Positions 42,282-49,769 of a stretch of 64,000 nt of DNA are shown piece by piece. How positions within the stretch are numbered: the stretch's first letter is position 1; each line of letters starts with the position of its first letter. Source of the DNA: Mycobacterium sp. 852013-51886_SCH5428379 (GTDB lineage Bacteria > Actinomycetota > Actinomycetes > Mycobacteriales > Mycobacteriaceae); contig NZ_LZSU01000012.1 of assembly GCF_001665575.1 (NCBI RefSeq), positions 62,001 through 126,000 on the forward strand, written 5' to 3'. The position numbers were made by a program, and so were the translations under genes. The notes beneath the pieces are model-generated. The model ran no database searches. It saw only the letters and a list, made by a program, of their open reading frames with translations, and was not told the origin of the DNA.

Positions 42282-43178
42282 CTACGGGACGCGCCGGTAC
42301 CAGTGGGCCACGTAGGCGACCATCGAGCCGACCAGGCCGACCAGGACCCACAGCACGAGCGCCTGGTCCACCCACGCTCCGGGCGGGGGCGCTCCGGGCA
42401 GGATGTTGCGCAGCGGCACGGTAGCGAACAGCATCGCGGCGTACCAGGTCAGGAACGGCATCTGAAATTCCTTGCGGCCGGTGATCACCTGGTAGCTGGT
42501 GAAGATGGCCAGGGCCGGCAGGGTGATGAGAACCAGGCAGATGCCGAGGTCGAAGGCCAGCGGGCCGAGCGCTCGGGTCAGTTCGATCTGTACCGAGTCG
42601 CCCTGACCGAAGGAGTCCGGCGAGGGCGGACCGTCCTCGCTCGAGATCGACCAGCCGTCGACGGCGCCCTCGACCTCGACGCGCGCCGGTACGAACTCGC
42701 GTTCGTCACCGGAGCCCACGAGGACGTCGGCACTGAGCATGTCGGTGCGGTAGGAATCGAACGGCCAGGTGTCCGACTCGCCGAGCAGGTCGAGTGTCGT
42801 GCTGTTCTCGCCCGGCGATTCGCCTTCTTTCCACTGCAGATCCCCGGAGGTGTTCCACGGGTATATGCGCACCGAGATGTCGGTGTTGAGGACGTCGAGC
42901 CGGGGATCGATCAATGAATCCTGGGGAACGACCGATACTTTCACGTCGAGTTTGCGATCGACGGTTTTGAGGGATTGCACGGTGATGAGCACCACCGTCT
43001 GTTCTTTGTTGTCCAAATTCGGTGGTTCGAGTTCTTGGGAGGACGCCGAAAGCCACCAGTAGGCGAACAGGGATCCGATGTATGCCAGCAGCACCACCGC
43101 GATGACGGTGATCCTGGTGCCACCGCGTCGTCGGCTGGGCGGTTGGTTTGCCGGGGCGGCCTGCGTGGCGTTGGACAC
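42282..43178 (-). CDS. DUF4436-type membrane protein
   Basis: 298 residues. A short cytoplasmic N-terminus with RRRGGTR is followed by one helix (ITVIAVVLLAYIGSLFAYWWL, about 23-43), a beta-rich external domain of about 150 residues (WPFDSYRTDMLSADVLVG) and three C-terminal helices. This is the DUF4436 layout, found in many mycobacteria without known function. I chose GTG 43178 because TAGTGT ends 8 nt upstream; an upstream GTG at 43226 or ATG at 43208 would add an atypical N-terminus. Divergent from the ion-channel gene. Confidence 0.72.
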   Translation of the reverse strand: MSNATQAAPANQPPSRRRGGTRITVIAVVLLAYIGSLFAYWWLSASSQELEPPNLDNKEQTVVLITVQSLKTVDRKLDVKVSVVPQDSLIDPRLDVLNTDISVRIYPWNTSGDLQWKEGESPGENSTTLDLLGESDTWPFDSYRTDMLSADVLVGSGDEREFVPARVEVEGAVDGWSISSEDGPPSPDSFGQGDSVQIELTRALGPLAFDLGICLVLITLPALAIFTSYQVITGRKEFQMPFLTWYAAMLFATVPLRNILPGAPPPGAWVDQALVLWVLVGLVGSMVAYVAHWYRRVP

Positions 43179-43186
43179 GAAGGAAA

Positions 43187-43192
43187 ACACTA
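43187..43192 (-). promoter_or_regulatory. -10 element TAGTGT for the DUF4436 gene
   Basis: TAGTGT on the minus strand ends 8 nt before GTG 43178. Confidence 0.4.
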
Positions 43193-43331
43193 GCGGGAGT
43201 GCGCGCATTCTGCGGAAAATCTGCACAGCCGGAATTTGTGATAATTCAGATGTCGGGCAGGCGAAAAGATCGGTGGATTAATCCTCGGTGAAACGCGGGC
43301 CGAGACGTACCGCGTTTGTTATGCATCAACC

Positions 43332-44204
43332 GTGCATTCCACAGCGCCCGAGTCCGCAGGCACCGATTCGTCAGCCATCGAATCCGAACGCGAAATCGTC
43401 AGACGCTGCCGGGCGCTGGTGTCGAATCCGGCGTTCGACACCGTCATCCTGCTGGTGATCCTGACCAACGCGGTGGTCCTCGGGATGGAGACCTACGAGA
43501 GCGTCGTCATCGGCTATCACGGCGTCTTCGATGTCGTCTACAACGTCATCCTCGGCATCTACATCGTCGAGTTGGCCGTTCGGTTCACCGCCACGGGATG
43601 GAATGTGCGTGCCTACGTCGCCGACCGGTGGAACGTCTTCGACTTCCTGGTCGTCGCGTTGTCGCTCGTCCCGGGTTTGCGCAGCACCGCGATGCTGCTC
43701 CGGTTGGTGCGACTGGCGCGGATTGTGCGGGTAGTGCGGTTCCTGCCAGACCTGCGCCTGATCATCGGCGCGATCGGCCGCAGCATCCCGGGGGTGGCGT
43801 CGCTGGCCGCGGCGACCGGCCTGCTGGTGTTCATCTACGGGATGCTCGGGTGGGTGCTGTTCGCGGACCACGATCCGGCCCATTACGGCAACGTCGGCCA
43901 GGCGATGCTGACGATGTTCGTGATGCTGACGCTGGAGAACTTCCCCGACAACGTCGCCATGGGGCAGGAGATCTCCCAGTGGACGATCCTGTTCTTCATC
44001 AGCTACGCGATCATCATGAGCTTCCTGATCTTCAACCTGTTCATCGGACTGGTGCTGGCCTCGATGGAGGAGGCGCGGGCGGCCGATCGGGAGAAACACG
44101 AGACCGACGATCTGCTGGAACGGTTGCGGGCCGCCCGTACGGCTCTCGAGGATGCCGAACGTGAACTGCAACGGACACACCGCGACGACCGTTCACCGCA
44201 TTAA
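43332..44204 (+). CDS. Voltage-gated cation channel subunit (BacNav-like ion transporter)
   Basis: 290 residues with six helices. S1 is FDTVILLVILTNAVVLGMET. S4 has regularly spaced Arg (RLVRLARIVRVVRFL), the voltage sensor. The pore loop is MLTMFVMLTLENFPDNVAMG with the filter TLENF, then S6 (FFISYAIIMSFLIFNLFIGLVLASM). The Glu in TLEN matches the TLESW filter of bacterial sodium channels, so Na+ or Ca2+ passage by a tetramer is likely. A charged helical tail (about 255-290) could be the tetramer coiled coil. GTG 43332 is used; the first helix begins after about 35 residues. Confidence 0.85.
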   Translation: MHSTAPESAGTDSSAIESEREIVRRCRALVSNPAFDTVILLVILTNAVVLGMETYESVVIGYHGVFDVVYNVILGIYIVELAVRFTATGWNVRAYVADRWNVFDFLVVALSLVPGLRSTAMLLRLVRLARIVRVVRFLPDLRLIIGAIGRSIPGVASLAAATGLLVFIYGMLGWVLFADHDPAHYGNVGQAMLTMFVMLTLENFPDNVAMGQEISQWTILFFISYAIIMSFLIFNLFIGLVLASMEEARAADREKHETDDLLERLRAARTALEDAERELQRTHRDDRSPH

Positions 44205-45526
44205 CCGATGATCCGCTCGGCCTCCCGCACTCCGCTGAGGTAGGCGCCGTGCACGGTGCCGAAGTGCTCGGGGTCGGTGGCTTCGCCCGCGAACAGCAGG
44301 CGGTCGCCGACGGGTTCGCCGAGTTCCTCCATATCGTCCGGGCTCGAGCCGGCGGCGAGGAAGCTGTAGGAACCGCGCGCGAAAGGGTCTGTGCCCCAAC
44401 GGGTGACGAGTGAGCCGGTCGGTCCCGGCGCTCGGAGCGCCGTGACCAGTTCGGCCACCGCCTCGGTGTCCGACAGCGATTCCCGCGACCAGGCCGCCTC
44501 GCCGCCGCGCAGTCCGATCAGCAGCGGCCGGTCGGTGAACAGCAGTCCGTTGACGAGGTCGGTGACCGGTGGGTCGGCGCCGAGCAAACCGAGCATGGGC
44601 CGGTCGCCGGGCCAGAACGGTTCGGCGAAGGTGAGCACCACCTTGTTGAGCAATCCGAACCCGAGGCGTTCGATCGCCTCTTGCTTCGCGACGGGCAGCG
44701 GTGGATCGAAGGTGATGGCACCGGCTTTGAGTACTCCGAGTGGGACGGTCACGATGACCCGGTCGCCGGTCACCGTGCCGTGCGATGTCTCGATGCGTAC
44801 GGGGGCCGACTCGTGCGATATTCGGGTGACTTCTGCGGACAACGTGATGTCCAGGCCCTGTGCGAGACGTTGCGACAACTGGGTGTAGCCGCCGGGTAGC
44901 AGGACGTCCGGACCGTCGAGTTCCGCCTCGCTGTTGTACCAGCGCAGCGACATCTCGTCCGGATCGGCGGCGTACTCGCCGGCGGTTCGTGACATCACGT
45001 TCCAGGCGACCAGTGGATCGCTGAGGTCGGCGACACCGACGAGACCGTCGGCAAGTGTCTCGTCGATATCGGCTGTAGCACTGCGATTTTCGAGTTGTTC
45101 GGCGATGGGTGGCCAGCCGGCCGATGCGATGGCTGCGGCGCCGGGATCGACGGAACCGTCGGGATTGAGCAGGGTGAAGTCGTCGAAGTCGGTGACGACG
45201 GTCGCGGCGCCGGCATCGGCGGCGAGCTGTGCGAGCGGGTTGCTGTCGGTGCCGTGGATCCACGATGCGCCGATGTCGATCGGCAGTCCGAGGGAGGTGT
45301 CGGTACGGGTGCGGCCCCCGATCCGGTCGCGGGCCTCCAGAACGGTGACGCGGACGCCGGAGTCGGCGAGCCGTCGCGCCGCCGCCAGCCCGGAGAACCC
45401 GGCGCCGATGACGACGACGTGCTCATCCTGCTCCGGTTGGGGCTCGCCGCCGCAACCGGGTAGCAGGGTCGCCGCGACGAACGCGCCGAGGCCAAGCGTG
45501 AATTCGCGCCGCCCGACGCCGGTCAT
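44201..45526 (-). CDS. FAD-dependent amine-oxidase-family protein, Tat-type lipoprotein
   Basis: 441 residues. The N-terminus MTGVGRREFTLGLG carries a twin-arginine motif and ends in a lipobox LPGC (Cys 25), so the folded flavoprotein is probably exported by Tat and lipid-anchored outside the membrane. The FAD-binding Rossmann motif is VVIGAGFSGLAAARRLADSG, followed by VLEARDRIGGRTRT, and the C-terminal FAD block DRLLFAGEATDPEHFGTVHGAYLSG. It resembles flavin monoamine/polyamine oxidases. I chose ATG 45526, where TAGCGT ends 7 nt upstream. It overlaps the convergent channel gene by four bases. Confidence 0.87.
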   Translation of the reverse strand: MTGVGRREFTLGLGAFVAATLLPGCGGEPQPEQDEHVVVIGAGFSGLAAARRLADSGVRVTVLEARDRIGGRTRTDTSLGLPIDIGASWIHGTDSNPLAQLAADAGAATVVTDFDDFTLLNPDGSVDPGAAAIASAGWPPIAEQLENRSATADIDETLADGLVGVADLSDPLVAWNVMSRTAGEYAADPDEMSLRWYNSEAELDGPDVLLPGGYTQLSQRLAQGLDITLSAEVTRISHESAPVRIETSHGTVTGDRVIVTVPLGVLKAGAITFDPPLPVAKQEAIERLGFGLLNKVVLTFAEPFWPGDRPMLGLLGADPPVTDLVNGLLFTDRPLLIGLRGGEAAWSRESLSDTEAVAELVTALRAPGPTGSLVTRWGTDPFARGSYSFLAAGSSPDDMEELGEPVGDRLLFAGEATDPEHFGTVHGAYLSGVREAERIIG

Positions 45527-45533
45527 GAGGCTG

Positions 45534-45539
45534 ACGCTA
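45534..45539 (-). promoter_or_regulatory. -10 element TAGCGT for leaderless amine-oxidase-family gene
   Basis: TAGCGT on the minus strand ends 7 nt before ATG 45526, selecting this start over GTG/ATG candidates further upstream. Confidence 0.5.
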
Positions 45540-45583
45540 GACCTCGCGGGTGATCTTGAGCTGAGGTTCGCCAAAACGACGAA

Positions 45584-45615
45584 ACCGGGGCGCCGGCCTA
45601 AGCCGACGCCCCGGT
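45584..45615 (-). terminator. Intrinsic terminator after the first PGRS-like gene
   Basis: ACCGGGGCGCCGGC and GCCGACGCCCCGGT pair with one mismatch around a 4-nt loop. On the minus strand the hairpin is followed by TTTCGTCGTTTT. It lies 14 bases after the stop at 45630 and insulates the oxidase gene. Confidence 0.65.
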
Positions 45616-45629
45616 GCTCATCTCAGCGG

Positions 45630-47096
45630 TTAGTTCGCGTCACCCCCGCTGGAGCCCCCGTCGGCACCGTTCTGGCCGTCGGCGCCGCGCGGGCCGGCGT
45701 TGCCGGTGCCGCCGTCGGCGCCTGCAGTGCCGCCAACCGCGGTGCCGCCGATGCCGCCGATGCCGCCTGCGCCGCCCGCGGCGCCCTTGCCGCCGACGCC
45801 GCCCTTGCCGCCCTGGCCGGTAGCACCGCCGGCGCCGAGCAGACCAGCTGCGCCGCCGGCGCCCGGGGCTCCACCGTCGCCGCCGTTGCCACCGGCGCCG
45901 CCTGCGCCGCCATTGCCGCCCTTGCCGCCGTCGCCGCCGCGGTTGGCAGCAATGTTGACGCCGGTGACGATGCCGCCTGCGCCGCCGATGCCGCCTGCGC
46001 CGCCGACCGCGAAGCTGTCGCCGCCGTCGCCGCCGCTGCCACCGCTACCTCCGGGGCCGCCCGCACCGAACAGGCCGCCGCGGCCGCCCGGGCCACCCGA
46101 TCCGCCTGCCGTGCCGTCACCGCCGGGCGCGCCCGCGCCGCCGTTGCCGCCGGCGCCACCGGTCCCGCCGGTCGCCGGTCCACCGAGGACCGCCACCGCT
46201 GCGCCGCCGGCGCCTCCGAGGCCGCCTGCGGCGCCGCCGGGTGCGCCGTTGCCGCCGGCGCCACCGTTGCCGCCGGTGTTCGAGCCTGCGAGTAGACCGA
46301 CGGCGGATCCGCCGAGGCCGCCGGCGCCGCCGACGCCGAGGATGCCGTTACCGGTGCCGTTTCCGCCGTTTCCGCCGTTTCCGCCGACCGCGGTCCCTCC
46401 CGGGAGGGCGACTCCGGGCGCACCGAGGGTGCCGAGAATTCCGGGGACACCGAGTACCGGGTTGAGGAGTGTGTCGGGTCCGTCGACGCCGTTGCCGCCG
46501 TTGCCGCCGGCACCGCCGCGGCCGAAGAAGCCGAGGAAGCCGGCGTCACCGCCGCGGCCGCCGTTGCCGCCAGCGGTCGGTTCACCGAGCAGGGGGTCGA
46601 GGAGCGGATCGATTCCGTCACCGCCGTTACCGCCGTTGCCGCCGTTGCCGAAGAACGCGAAGATGCCGGCGTTGCCGCCGTTGCCGCCGTTGCCGCCGAT
46701 CGCGCCGTCGCCACCCCAGCCGCCGCTGCCGTAGAAGAAGCCGCCGTTGCCGCCGTTGCCGCCCGCCTGGCCCGGAAGCAGACCGGCCGCGCCGTCGCCG
46801 CCGCTTCCGATGAAGAAGCCGGCGTTGCCGCCATTGGCGCCGGGCAGCAGCGCGTCGGCGCCGTTACCGATGAAGATGTTCAGGATCGGGATCAGACCCG
46901 CGAAGTCCAGGATGGGATCCAGTGGATCGCTGGAGCCCTGCAACGGCACCGGGGCCATCGGTGCCGCCTGGGCCGTGCCGGGAATGGAAAGCAAGATCGC
47001 CGCCGGCGCTGCGAGCATGAGGCCGGCGCCGGCGAGCGATGCGCCCGCCGCCTTGATGGGTCGGCCCGCCCGCTTCGCCCTTGAGCATTTACCCAT
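45630..47096 (-). CDS. Sec-exported PGRS-like glycine-rich protein (paralog 1)
   Basis: 488 residues. A classical signal peptide (MGKCSRAKRAGRPIKAAG..., hydrophobic core, cleavage after GTAQA) replaces the PE domain of true PE_PGRS proteins. A short conserved module follows (DPILDFAGLIPILNIFIGNG), then a long array of GGNGG and GGAGG triplets and a C-terminal GPRGADGQNGADGG tail. Such sequences probably form glycine-rich sandwich folds at the cell surface. I chose ATG 47096 because AGGAG lies about 9 nt upstream; the frame continues to 47114. Preceded by a near-consensus promoter. Function unknown. Confidence 0.8.
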   Translation of the reverse strand: MGKCSRAKRAGRPIKAAGASLAGAGLMLAAPAAILLSIPGTAQAAPMAPVPLQGSSDPLDPILDFAGLIPILNIFIGNGADALLPGANGGNAGFFIGSGGDGAAGLLPGQAGGNGGNGGFFYGSGGWGGDGAIGGNGGNGGNAGIFAFFGNGGNGGNGGDGIDPLLDPLLGEPTAGGNGGRGGDAGFLGFFGRGGAGGNGGNGVDGPDTLLNPVLGVPGILGTLGAPGVALPGGTAVGGNGGNGGNGTGNGILGVGGAGGLGGSAVGLLAGSNTGGNGGAGGNGAPGGAAGGLGGAGGAAVAVLGGPATGGTGGAGGNGGAGAPGGDGTAGGSGGPGGRGGLFGAGGPGGSGGSGGDGGDSFAVGGAGGIGGAGGIVTGVNIAANRGGDGGKGGNGGAGGAGGNGGDGGAPGAGGAAGLLGAGGATGQGGKGGVGGKGAAGGAGGIGGIGGTAVGGTAGADGGTGNAGPRGADGQNGADGGSSGGDAN

Positions 47097-47157
47097 GAGA
47101 GAAACTCCTGTCATCGTGGAAGAAAATGAACCCGCCTCAGCAACGTAGCACCGCGGT

Positions 47158-47191
47158 GTCCCAATCTTGGGACTTTTTCCTGAAATGTCAA
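47158..47191 (-). promoter_or_regulatory. Promoter with palindrome at -10, upstream of PGRS-like paralog 1
   Basis: On the minus strand, TTGACA (47191-47186), a 17-nt spacer and AAGATT (47168-47163) form a promoter. A 16-bp palindrome GTCCCAATCTTGGGAC (47158-47173) is centred on the -10, the place for a repressor. The predicted leader is about 60 nt. Confidence 0.5.
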
Positions 47192-47370
47192 CGGAAACAC
47201 GATCTGTGTATAGCTGACCTATCGAGCGAGCGGCTTTGGCTGAGAATGTTGTGCTGCGACAAGGCGCTGATGGCTCAACTAATTTTCAGACGATTCTCAG
47301 GTTTAGAACTTAACTGAAGTGGGCATGGGAGCCGCCCGACCACTGCGCGCATCCGGCGGTAGCGACGCTT

Positions 47371-47863
47371 CTAGCAAACTCCAGTGACTTGCCTTCGTGG
47401 GCGGTGCTGATGGTTGGCGAACCGGGCTGTCCGCTGTTGGCTTTGTCGTGCACCGTCTGCACCGTCTGCTCCGTCGGCGCCGCGCGGGCCGTCGTTGCCC
47501 CGGTCGCCGCGGTGTGCCGTCCACGAGGCCGCCCTGGCCGCTCGGACCGCCGCTACCTGGCGCGCCGCCGCTCCGGCCGTTTGCGCCCGGACCACCGTCG
47601 CCGCCGGGGCCGCCGACGGCGTCCCAGGGCAGGCCGGCCGCGCCTTTACCGCCACTGCCAATCAAGAGATTCAGAATCGGGATCGGGCCTGCGAAGTCCA
47701 GGATCGGGTCCGGCGAATCGCTGGACGAACCCTGCAGCGGCACCGGGGCCAGCGGAGCGGCCTCGGCTGTGCAAGGCATGGAAATGAGTAACGCTGCCGA
47801 CGCTGCGAGTAGAAGAGCGGCACAGGCGATCGACGCTACCGTCGCCCTCGCTCATTTGCCCAG
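47371..47863 (-). pseudogene. Decayed PGRS-like gene (duplicate of paralog 1)
   Basis: Reading the minus strand from 47863 gives CTG-GGC-AAA-TGA, where paralog 1 has ATG-GGT-AAA-TGC, so the start is lost and codon 4 is a stop. Beyond it the signal peptide (LLLAASAALLISMPCTAEA), APLAPVPLQGSS and DPILDFAGPIPILNLLIGSGG are clear matches. The glycine array is cut to a few units (GGPGGDGGPGANG). A frameshift follows, after which GPRGADGADGADG matches the paralog tail in another frame. The upstream leader also matches paralog 1. A dead tandem copy. Confidence 0.8.
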
Positions 47864-47960
47864 ATCAGAGCACCCGCTGTTGTCGTCGAAGAAGTAACCC
47901 GCGTCAGCGACGTAGCCTTGTACTGAGCGTGGATCTCGTTGGTCGCCTTTATATTTGGCG

Positions 47961-49508
47961 TCAGGTGCCGGTGTTGCCGCCGTCGACGCCGTTGGAGCCG
48001 TTGGAGCCGGAGGGGCCGTCGTCGCCGTCGGCGCCGGTGCTTCCAGTGTTGTCCGGCGCGCCGGCGGCGGATCCGCCTTCGCCACCCTTGCCGCCCTTGC
48101 CACCGGCGCCGCCCTTACCCGCCACACCGCCCTTACCGACGACGCCGTTCACGCCAGGCGTACCCAAAAAGCCTGCCGCGCCGCCCTTTCCGGCAGCACC
48201 GCCGTTCGCGCCGTTGCCGCCGTTGCCGCCACTGCCGCCGTCGCCGCCGTCACCGCCGTTGCCGCCCCGGTTCTGCGCATGGTCGATGATGATGGCGCTG
48301 CCGCCGCCGCCACCATGCCCGCCCGCACCGCCGACGGCGCCGTCGCCGCCGTTTCCGCCGGCCCCACCGGCGCCACCACGCCCGCCGTCGCCGAGAATTC
48401 CGCCCGCGCCGCCGTTGCCGCCCGGGCCACCTGTGGTGCCGTTCTCGCCGTCCACCCCGTTGCCGCCGTTGCCGCCGTTGCCGCCGTTGCCGCCTTCGCC
48501 GTGACCAGTGACGGCGGCGATCGCAAATCCACCGGTGCCTCCGTGGCCGCCGTCTGCGCCGCCGTTGGCGCCGTTGCCCCCGTTACCGCCGTTGCCGCCG
48601 ACTGCCTTCAATCCTCCAACCGCAACCGCCTCGCCGCCGAAGCCGCCTCGACCGCCGAATCCGAGCCGGCCGGTTCCGGTTCCGTCGCCGCCGTCCCCGC
48701 CGTCGCCGGCCACGATGTTCCCGCCGATCTCGATTCCGCTGGTGCCGAACTCTCCCAGCAGCGGGTCACCCGGAGTGCCGCCGAGGAGGGGATCGTTCCG
48801 GTTGGCGCCGTTGACGCCGGCTCCGCCGTTGCCCCCGTTGCCGCCACTGCCGAAGAATGCGAATTGCCCGGCGCTGCCGCCATTCCCACCGCGACCGCCG
48901 GGGCTTTTCTCGCCCAGCAGCCCCTCGATCAGCGGATCGTATCCGTTGCCGCCGTTACCCCCGTTGCCGCCGCTGCCGAACAGGGCGAACAGACCGCCGT
49001 CGCCGCCGTTGCCGCCGGATCCGCCCGCACCTCCGTGGCCACCGTTGCCGCCGCTGCCCCAGAACAGGCCGGCATTTCCGCCGTTGCCGCCGTTCTCACC
49101 AGGTAGCAGACCGCGTGCCCCGTCGCCCCCGCTGCCGATGAAGAAACCGCCGTTCCCGCCGTCGGTCCCGGGGAGGATGCCGGGGATCCCGTTGCCGACG
49201 AAGATGTTGAGGATCGGGATGAACCCGGCGACGTCGAGGACGAGTTCGATCGGGTTGCTGAACAACGACGCCAGCGGATTGGACGTCGACATGCCGTCGC
49301 CGAAGATGCTGGATCCGAGGCAACTCAGATCGAGCGTGGCGCACGAACCCTGCGTGGGGATCGGTGCCACTGGAGCCGCATGCGCCGCGGCGGGCGTGGC
49401 GAAGAGCGCCGCGGCCGGCGCGGACAGCATCAGACCGGCCCCGGCAACCGCGATACCCGCGGCACGCATCGGCCGCCGTCCGGTGTTGGATGTCGCGTTC
49501 TTGCCCAT
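47961..49508 (-). CDS. Sec-exported PGRS-like glycine-rich protein (paralog 2)
   Basis: 515 residues. The signal peptide [20 protein letters not shown]...ATPAAAHA is followed by [12 protein letters not shown], a segment with two Cys ([13 protein letters not shown]) and the conserved module [21 protein letters not shown]. The GGNGG array has recurring [13 protein letters not shown] and [14 protein letters not shown] units. The tail is [23 protein letters not shown] 49508 is chosen because GGGAG lies 5 nt upstream. The leader shares the CGCGGTGTTACGTTGC stretch with paralog 1. Probably a surface or secreted structural protein. Confidence 0.8.
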   Translation of the reverse strand: MGKNATSNTGRRPMRAAGIAVAGAGLMLSAPAAALFATPAAAHAAPVAPIPTQGSCATLDLSCLGSSIFGDGMSTSNPLASLFSNPIELVLDVAGFIPILNIFVGNGIPGILPGTDGGNGGFFIGSGGDGARGLLPGENGGNGGNAGLFWGSGGNGGHGGAGGSGGNGGDGGLFALFGSGGNGGNGGNGYDPLIEGLLGEKSPGGRGGNGGSAGQFAFFGSGGNGGNGGAGVNGANRNDPLLGGTPGDPLLGEFGTSGIEIGGNIVAGDGGDGGDGTGTGRLGFGGRGGFGGEAVAVGGLKAVGGNGGNGGNGANGGADGGHGGTGGFAIAAVTGHGEGGNGGNGGNGGNGVDGENGTTGGPGGNGGAGGILGDGGRGGAGGAGGNGGDGAVGGAGGHGGGGGSAIIIDHAQNRGGNGGDGGDGGSGGNGGNGANGGAAGKGGAAGFLGTPGVNGVVGKGGVAGKGGAGGKGGKGGEGGSAAGAPDNTGSTGADGDDGPSGSNGSNGVDGGNTGT

Positions 49509-49730
49509 GGGGACTCCCTTCAACGTCGCGAATGGCGGCAACGTAACACCGCGTCGCCGAAGGGTTCATCACTTTGCGTCAGCTCGCCGAAAGTGTTTGT
49601 GCGCCCGGGTAGCTGGACGGCCGAACCGCGAGCAACAGCAGACCGCGCCGCATCCGCGGACGTAGCTGTCACGCGGTCGCACCGCACCGAATCCGATGAA
49701 CGGTACGCAGGAACGTTCTCGCTGTGAGTG

Positions 49731-49750
49731 TTTCAGCAAATCGGCTGAAA
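49731..49750. other. Small inverted repeat downstream of PGRS-like paralog 3
   Basis: TTTCAGC and GCTGAAA with a 6-nt loop lie 20 bases after the paralog 3 stop. It could be a weak, tail-less terminator; there is no U-run. Confidence 0.3.
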
Positions 49751-49769
49751 ACTCCCCGACGGGCGACGG

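Noticed and set aside
43320..43331. Leaderless promoter for the ion-channel gene.
   Set aside because: TATGCA lacks the final T and the spacing is only approximate, so I did not list it.
45700..46734. Pro/Leu-rich open frame on the plus strand opposite the PGRS-like gene.
   Set aside because: A mirror of GGC/GGT glycine codons; no start signals and no family.
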